A DNA stretch of 64,000 bases from Bettongia penicillata ogilbyi (lineage: Eukaryota > Chordata > Mammalia > Diprotodontia > Potoroidae). Positions 58,440-64,000 of the stretch are shown here, piece after piece. Made by a program: the position numbers and the translations under genes. A model generated the notes under the pieces. That model was not told the origin of the DNA. It saw only the letters and a list, made by a program, of their open reading frames with translations, and did not search any database. Each line of letters starts with the position of its first letter. Positions within the stretch are counted from its first letter, which is position 1. The DNA is taken from the NCBI GenBank assembly GCA_023548195.1, contig JAJHZJ010000418.1, positions 1,151,520 through 1,215,519 of the forward strand, in the 5' to 3' direction.

Positions 58440-59473
58440 TTTCGTTGAAAGACCATATTTTCCCTTGAAGTATTATACTCAGTTTTACTGGGTAGGTGAT
58501 TCTTGGTTTGAGTCCTAGTTCCTTTGACTTCTGGAATATCCTATTCCACGCCCTTCAATCCCTTAATGTAGAAGCTGCTAGATCTTGAGTTATCCTGATT
58601 TTGTTTCCCCAATACTTGAATTGTTTCTTTCTAGCTGCTTGCAAGATTTTCTCCTTGACCTGGGAGTTCTGGAATTTGGCCACAATGTTCCTAGGAGTTT
58701 CTCTTTTTGGATCTCTTTCAGGCGGTGATCGATGGATTCTTTCAATACTTATTTTGCCCTCTGGTTGTAGAATATCAGGGCAGTTTTCCTTGATAATTTC
58801 ATGGAAGATGATGCCTAGTCTCTTTTTTTGATCATGACTTTCAGGTAGTCCCATAATTTTTAAATTGTCTCTCCTGGATCTATTTCCAGGTCAGTTGTTT
58901 TTCCCATGAGATATTTCACATTCTCTTCCATTTTTTCATTCTTTTGGTTTTGTTTGGTGATTTCTTGGTTTCTCAGAAAGTCATTAGACTCCATCTGTTT
59001 CATTCTAATTTTGAAAGAACTATTATCTTCAGTGAGCTTTTGAACCTCTTTTTCCATTTGGCTAATTCTGCTTTTGAAAGCATTCTTCTCCTCATTGGCT
59101 TTTTGAACCTCTTTTGCCAATTGAGTGAGCCTATTTTTCAAGGTGTTATTTTCTTCAGTATTTTTTGGGATCTCCTTTAGCAAGGTATTGACCCGTTTTT
59201 CATGCTTTTCTTGCATCTCTCTCATTTGTCTTCCCAGTTTTTCCTCCACCTGTCTAACTTGATTTTCAAAATCCTTTTTTGAGCTCTTGCATGGCCTGAG
59301 CACATTGGATATCTATTTCAGATGTTTGGGATACCGAGGCCCCGACCTCCACATCTTTCCCTGATGGTAAGAATAGTTACCAGAATTGAAAGGCAGGAAC
59401 ATCTGTATCCCTTCAAAGTAGCTTTCTATAGTCTTATTTTTCTTCCCTTTTCTGGGCATTTTCCCAGCCAATT
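58440..59473 (-). pseudogene. HAL1 B ORF1 protein, several breaks
   Basis: Start region MAGKMPRKGKKNKT near 59480, then degraded N-terminal codons. The coiled coil is open at 59303-58860 (FENQVRQVEEKLGRQMREM, ITQ-type heptads, QMEKEVQKLTEDNSSFK). One base is missing in the LEN/RSR junction at about 58880, so the RRM and C-terminal part (MGLPESHDQKKRLG, CPDILQPEG, RDPKRETPRNIVAKF, IRITQDLAASTLRD) continues in another frame at 58854-58555. It keeps the 14 bases lost in copy A. Confidence 0.8.
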
Positions 59474-59620
59474 ACTTGACTTCTGAGATTCCTCTCCACC
59501 CTCGCCTAGATCCGCCCAGCTAGTGCTTGGGATCTGAGATTCAAATGGGCTTTCAGCAGCAGGCACAGCTGCTATTCAATGTGAGCTTAAGTTCTGGTGC
59601 TGGGGTGGGGGCAGGGTCAC

Positions 59621-59752
59621 CTCCCAGTCTCAGTTCCCTCAGGGGCTTCATGCAGAGACCTTCAGTAATGGGGCGAGTGGGGGCAGGACCGTCTCCCACT
59701 CTCAGTTCCCTCAGGGGGTTTATGCAGAGACCTTTGGTAATGGCCCTGAACT
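59621..59752. repeat. 72-bp tandem duplication in the HAL1 B 5' UTR
   Basis: CTCCCAGTCTCAGTTCCCTC at 59621 recurs as CTCCCACTCTCAGTTCCCTC at 59693, each followed by a GCAGAGACCTT block. Copy A has the block once (near 25675-25700). Confidence 0.85.
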
Positions 59753-60435
59753 TCTGTCTGCTGCTCAGGGAGTCCTGGACTGCCACTGCTGCCTCTGCCG
59801 CTCCCTCCGCCACTACCTCCCGCCACTGCTGCCTCCCAAGGGGGCCCGAGCCACGGAGACACCCCGCTCCCCTCTTGGTCAGCCCAGACGTCTCTCTCAC
59901 TGACCTGTAGCGTCTGTGGGCAGAGGGACCTTCCCGGCCACGGAGATTCCATCCCTGAAGCCTGCTCGGATCTGTTCCTCTGGGGCTGCGCGGCCAGGGC
60001 AGCACAGGGGTGGACTCCACTTTCCGGAGTGCGACGGACCTCTGGGGACGGCTCTCCAGAGCTCTCTGGAATGGAAATCTTTTCCACTGTGTTTCTGTGT
60101 GCCTTGTAGTGCTCCAGAATTTGTGGGGAATTCTTCTTGCAGGAAATATATGGGCTGTGGGTTTGGAGCAAGCATACGTGAGTCTTTCTACTCTGCCATC
60201 TTGGCTCCACCCATAGATCTGACCTAATTTATGTTTTTTTTAGATCATCATAGGTTTTCTCAGTATTCCCTCTTCCTTTTCAGGGAGACATCTGACATAG
60301 CAAATAGTATTTTTTAAAGACAAAAAAATAGAGGGAAAAATTCTGCATAGCCAATTGAATGTCAAAAAATGTATAAAGCATCTGCAAAGTGCAACATTTG
60401 TGGACCTCTTACAAAGAGGTAGTATGAGAATGTCT

Positions 60436-61257
60436 TCTCATATCTCTTTTTTTTTTAAAAAAAGAACTTAATAGCATTTTATTTTTTCCAATTACATATA
60501 AAGATAGTTTTCAACGTTCATTTTTCTAAGATTTTGAGTTCCAACTTTTTCTCCTTCTTTCCCTTCTCTCCCTCCTCCCCAAAACAGAAAGTAATCTGAT
60601 ATAGGTTGTAAATGTACACGTTAAACATATATCTAACATTAGTCATGAAAACAACATGCATCTATTAAACATCTACTCTATGCTAGGCATTATGCTCGCT
60701 GCTAGAGGTACAAATATAAAGAAAAATCTCTAATTTCAAATTTATATTTGGGGGAGCACAACATGTGTGTAGATACACATACATAATTGTGTACCTAGAT
60801 AAACATGTATATATATATATATAATATATATATATATACAGAATCAATAGAATAAATGCAAAATTACATTAGAAAAGGCTTCATATAAAAGGAGCGACTC
60901 AAAGTAGAAATTCTATGAAGCAGCAATGAAGAAAAAAATACACCACCAGTATGGGGAATATAAGACTCTCCTAGAGTGATAGTGATCAAAAATTTAGGAG
61001 CGAGAGGTTGAGAAGGATGGGGACTGGGAGAAGAACATCAGATCTGCCAATTAAAGGTTATAGCTAATTCTTTTTTTTTAATTAATTTATTTAGTTTAAG
61101 TTTTCAACATTCATTCACACAAAATTGAGTTCCAGATTTTCTCTCCATCTCTCCTCTCCCCGCTCCCCAAAGTGCCGAGCATTCTAATTACCCCTACCTC
61201 CAATCTGTCCTCCCTTCTAACAACCCTCCCTTCCCTTATCCCTGTCTCATATCTCTT
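60436..61257 (-). mobile_element. 5'-truncated L1 insertion with probable 3' transduction
   Basis: TCTCATATCTCTT occurs at 60436-60448 and 61245-61257 and bounds a 796-bp insert. On the minus strand the insert reads: L1/HAL1-type 3' UTR (61244-61083) with its own AATAAA and an A-run at 61082-61070, then about 420 bp of non-L1 sequence with an antisense L2 scrap (60655-60750) and a TA tract, then a second L1 3' end with AATAAA near 60480 and a tail at 60449. One duplication around two L1 3' ends points to a single read-through transcript. Confidence 0.65.
60808..60840. repeat. (TA)n microsatellite
   Basis: Short TA run within the insert described above. Confidence 0.9.
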
Positions 61258-61744
61258 CTTTAAAGCCGTCCTTGTCTTTGTCAATTTGCAATAATAACTT
61301 CTGGGTTTTTTTTGGTATGTTTGTATGGTTTTTCTTTTTTCCATTTGGATTGTTTATAATCTCTGTGTATATTGCTTTCTTGTCTCTGCCTACTTACCTC
61401 TGCATCAGTTCATGTAGATCTTTCCATCTTACTTTTCCATGTTTCCAATGTTCATGTCATTTCTTACAGTATAGTAATATTCCATTATTATTCACGTACT
61501 GCCTATTTCCCATTTAATGGGCGCCTATTATTTTCAGTTCTTTACTATAAAAAAAGAGTGCTGCTATAGATATTTTGTCATATGTGAGGATTTTATTCTT
61601 ATCAATGCTATTTTTTTGAGTATAAGCCTTGTAATGGAATCTCTAGATTAAGAGTTATGGACATTTTGTTTCTTTACTTGTGTAATTCCAACTTGTTTTC
61701 CAGAATGGTTGTACTGATTCATAGGTCCATCAACAATATATCAG

Positions 61745-63059
61745 ACCTCCATTCAGCCACCAGAATGATTTTCCTAAAGCACAGGTCCTGGTTATAACAC
61801 ACTTCCTCTCCCACCCTAGTAAACTGTAGTAGCTTCTTACTGCTTTCAGGGTCAAACACTTCTGTTTGGCGCTCAGAGCCCTTCATAATTTAGCCATATT
61901 CTAATTTGCTAGTCTTCTTATAACTTATACCCCTCCCTACATACTCTTCAATCCAGTGACATTGGACTTCTTGCTTTTACCTAGATAAAACATCCAATTT
62001 CTCAGTTCCAGACATTTTTCTCTAGCTGTCCCTTATATATGGAATGCTCTTCCTCCTCATTTCTACCTCCTGGATTCCTTTTCTTCAATTCCCAGCTAAA
62101 ATCCCATCTTGTACAGGAATCCTTCCCTAACCTTTTTAAATTATAGTGCCTTTGCATATGGCAAAAGACCAAAGACTGTGAAGCAGGGAGGTGAAATTGT
62201 GCAGAATGATTGAAGACCAGGTTCTCCCAGGTTCCAGGAGACATGAGGGGAGAAACCATATAAGCAATATAAATGACTCAGATCAATCAGCAGTAAAGAC
62301 AGCATGGCTGTCACAGTGGAGAGTAGATGCCTCTTCACTCATTCTTTTTTCTTGCTGTATGTTTTTGGAATGGGAAACAATTTTGGAATTTTCCAAAGAA
62401 ATAAGGTACCTGCATTGATTTGGACTATCATCTTGCTGACTAGGAAGAGATTCCAGATTTGGTTAACTGAGGAGTACAGAGCTGTGGTGTGTAGGATCTT
62501 CAAGGAGGACTAGCACTTTTGGTGTGAGGTTTTGCAGAGCCTTTTTCAGGGCTACTCATCCATCTTTGATATCTTCCTGACATTGAATTCTCACTTGTGG
62601 CTCCAAGGAGGTATAGCATGTTCAGTGGCTACACTCTAGTAAACCATCTTGGCAGACACTCTGAACTAGGTTGAAGGTAACAGAAAGGCCTCAAACCCAT
62701 AGTTGAGTTAGAGGGATGTCTACCCCAAGCAAGTAAAGAATCCCTCCCCCCACCCTCCTTAATGGGCAGAGGAGAACAATTTGTTCCATCAGTCATTAAG
62801 GTGGCTGAAGTAAGCACTATGGATTAAGTTCTTAGAGCTTGGTTAAACATCAAAGACACCAAAGTCATCCACTGCATTATAGGAGGTTGCTGGTTGTCCT
62901 AACTTTTGTTTGGCCACTAGACTTTGATGACTCTGGAAGAGAGAGCAAGGCAGATGATGACTTTGTGAACTCAGTCTCACTTAAATCCAATTGGTGCAAG
63001 AGACAAGACCACCTCATGATATCATTGGTCTTCGAAAATGGACAAATGGCAACAAATGG
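61745..63059 (+). mobile_element. L2 fragment joined to an RTE-tailed element, inside L1
   Basis: 61745-62148 is sense L2 ('tcagagcccttcataattta', 'aattcccagctaaaatccca', 'atccttccctaacc'). About 62160-63059 is a long RTE-tailed non-autonomous element ('gttttgcagagcctttttca', 'gtaaaccatcttggcagaca', 'gtctaccccaagcaagtaaa', 'ggtcttcgaaaatggacaaa'). The host L1 stops exactly at 61744 and continues at 63060. Confidence 0.6.
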
Positions 63060-63263
63060 TGTGCCTAAATTTTTATAACTTCTCCAACATTGACCATTAT
63101 TATTGTCATTTTATGTAGGGCATAAAGTGAAACTTTAGGGTTGTTCTGATTTGTATTTCTCTTGTTATTAATGCTTTGGAACATTTCTTTCATATGGGGT
63201 TAATAATTTGTAATTCTTCTTTTGAGAATCATTTGTTCATATTCTTTGACCACTTATCTATTG

Positions 63264-63437
63264 GATATTGGCTTTTGGCTTCATAAATAAAAATGAATAT
63301 GTATATCTCTATAAATTTATACAAATATAGAATATATTATATATGTATATGCACATTAATCTACATAGTCATATAAAATGTACATGTACTCATAAAATGT
63401 ATATGTAAATCAATTATGTATTTGTATATGCATATAT
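63264..63437. repeat. TA/TATG-rich tract
   Basis: Irregular TATAC, TGTA and ATAT sequence resembling a decayed microsatellite, inside the old L1. Confidence 0.75.
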
Positions 63438-63439
63438 AA

Positions 63440-63672
63440 GGTACCTAGATGGTACAGTGGATAGAGTGCAGATTCTGGAGTCAGGAAGACATGAGTTCAA
63501 ATGTGACCTGAGATACTTGCTAACTGTGTGACGTGAGCAAGTCACTTAACCCTTTTTTCCTTAATTTCTCATCTGTAAAATAAGCTGAAAAAGGAAATGG
63601 CAAACCACTCCAGAATCTTTGCCAAGAAAAACTCAAAGGAGTTAACAAAGAGTCAGACACAAGTGATAAATA
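63440..63672 (+). mobile_element. Marsupial tRNA-type SINE
   Basis: Sense copy: 'ctagatggtacagtggatag', 'aggaaatggcaaaccactcc', 'aaagagtcagacacaagtga'. Inserted in the TA-rich tract. Confidence 0.9.
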
Positions 63673-64000
63673 AAAATATGCATGTATACATAAAACAAAT
63701 ATATGTATATATGCAAAATACATGAATAAACAATTAAGATTAATTTTTTATTTTGGATATCAAACCCTCATTGGAGAAATTTGATACATTTTTTTCCCCA
63801 TTGGCTACTTCTCTTCTTATTGTAGATGCATTAATTTTGCCTGTGAAGAAGCTTTTCAGTTTCATGCAATTGAAGTTACATTTTACCTTTTATAAATGCC
63901 TCTTTGTTTTGTTTGATTAATAATACATCTGCTATGCATACCTATGAGAGGAATGTTATCTTCTTCCCTTCTGATTTTTTTATAGATTTTAAAAATAAAC

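Larger units (their letters stand above)
57324..60212 (-). mobile_element. HAL1-type element B (ORF1-only L1), full length
   Basis: Same architecture as copy A: 5' end GGGTGGAGCCAAGATGGCAG at 60212, GC-rich 5' UTR, ORF1 region 59473-58440, a 3' UTR with the same blocks and GT tract, and a T-run (A-tail) at 57324-57333. Again no ORF2 sequence. No clear target duplication is visible. It sits in the old L1. Confidence 0.82.
57293..64000 (-). mobile_element. Old L1 3' region broken by four insertions
   Basis: Host L1 pieces: about 57293-57323, 60213-60448, 61245-61744, 63060-63263 and 63726-64000 (runs off the window). Read across the gaps they follow L1 order: 'tctgcaaagtgcaacatttg', 'catatctcttctttaaagcc', 'ttccagaatggttgtactga', then 'tgtgcctaaatttttataac', 'tctttgaccacttatctatt' and 'tggatatcaaaccctcattg'. 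The breaks hold a HAL1, a short L1 with extra DNA, an L2-RTE chimera and a SINE. Confidence 0.7.

Noticed and set aside
59553..60227. Long frames (up to 182 codons) in the HAL1 B leader, considered as an extra L1-type ORF
   Set aside because: All frames are open because of GC-rich composition, and the frame is not shared with copy A.

Overview
This window looks like intergenic or intronic DNA from a marsupial (metatherian) mammal. The case rests on its repeats. It holds many copies of the marsupial tRNA-type SINE (head GGCAGCTAGGTG, tail near GTCAGACACGACTGAA), marsupial MIR/MAR1-type CORE-SINEs, an RTE-clade LINE with its short derivatives, marsupial L1, and L1-derived elements that carry ORF1 but no ORF2 (HAL1 type). 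No exon of a host protein gene could be supported. Every open frame above about 100 codons with recognisable content is a decayed LINE ORF. Family names come from memory of consensus repeats; no database was searched. The genus cannot be told from the sequence.

Layout. 0-21 kb: old L2 fragments, many cut by younger SINEs or MIRs, three hAT-type MITEs in the window's first third and beyond, an L1 ORF2 remnant (8.3-10.6 kb), and repeat-poor stretches such as 3.8-6.6 kb. 21.3-26.2 kb: an RTE element with a reverse-transcriptase domain, split by a full-length HAL1-type element on the minus strand with a 15-bp target-site duplication (TSD). 26.3-28.8 kb: two related solo LTRs in opposite orientation. 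29-35 kb: CR1/L3, MIR and RTE fragments around a repeat-free, AT-rich stretch (30.6-31.25 kb) that resembles a conserved non-coding element. 35.4-35.9 kb: a retrocopy of the complete 7SL (SRP) RNA with a 10-bp TSD and a long purine tail. 40.0-45.1 kb: an L1 on the plus strand with an intact 5' start but no 3' end, flanked by a 10-bp repeat. 45-57 kb: old MIR/L2 fossils, microsatellites and long repeat-poor stretches. 57.3-64 kb: an old minus-strand L1 3' region broken by four later insertions (a second HAL1, a short L1 that appears to carry a 3' transduction, an L2-RTE chimera and a SINE).

Function. Nothing here acts as a gene system. The content is a layered record of retrotransposition. Non-autonomous passengers (HAL1, SINEs, 7SL) depend on L1 ORF2 protein, and RTE-tailed short elements depend on RTE protein. 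All LINE frames seen carry stops or frameshifts, so none looks autonomous. The most informative observations are the TSD-defined insertion events, not coding potential. I found no previously undescribed biological system.
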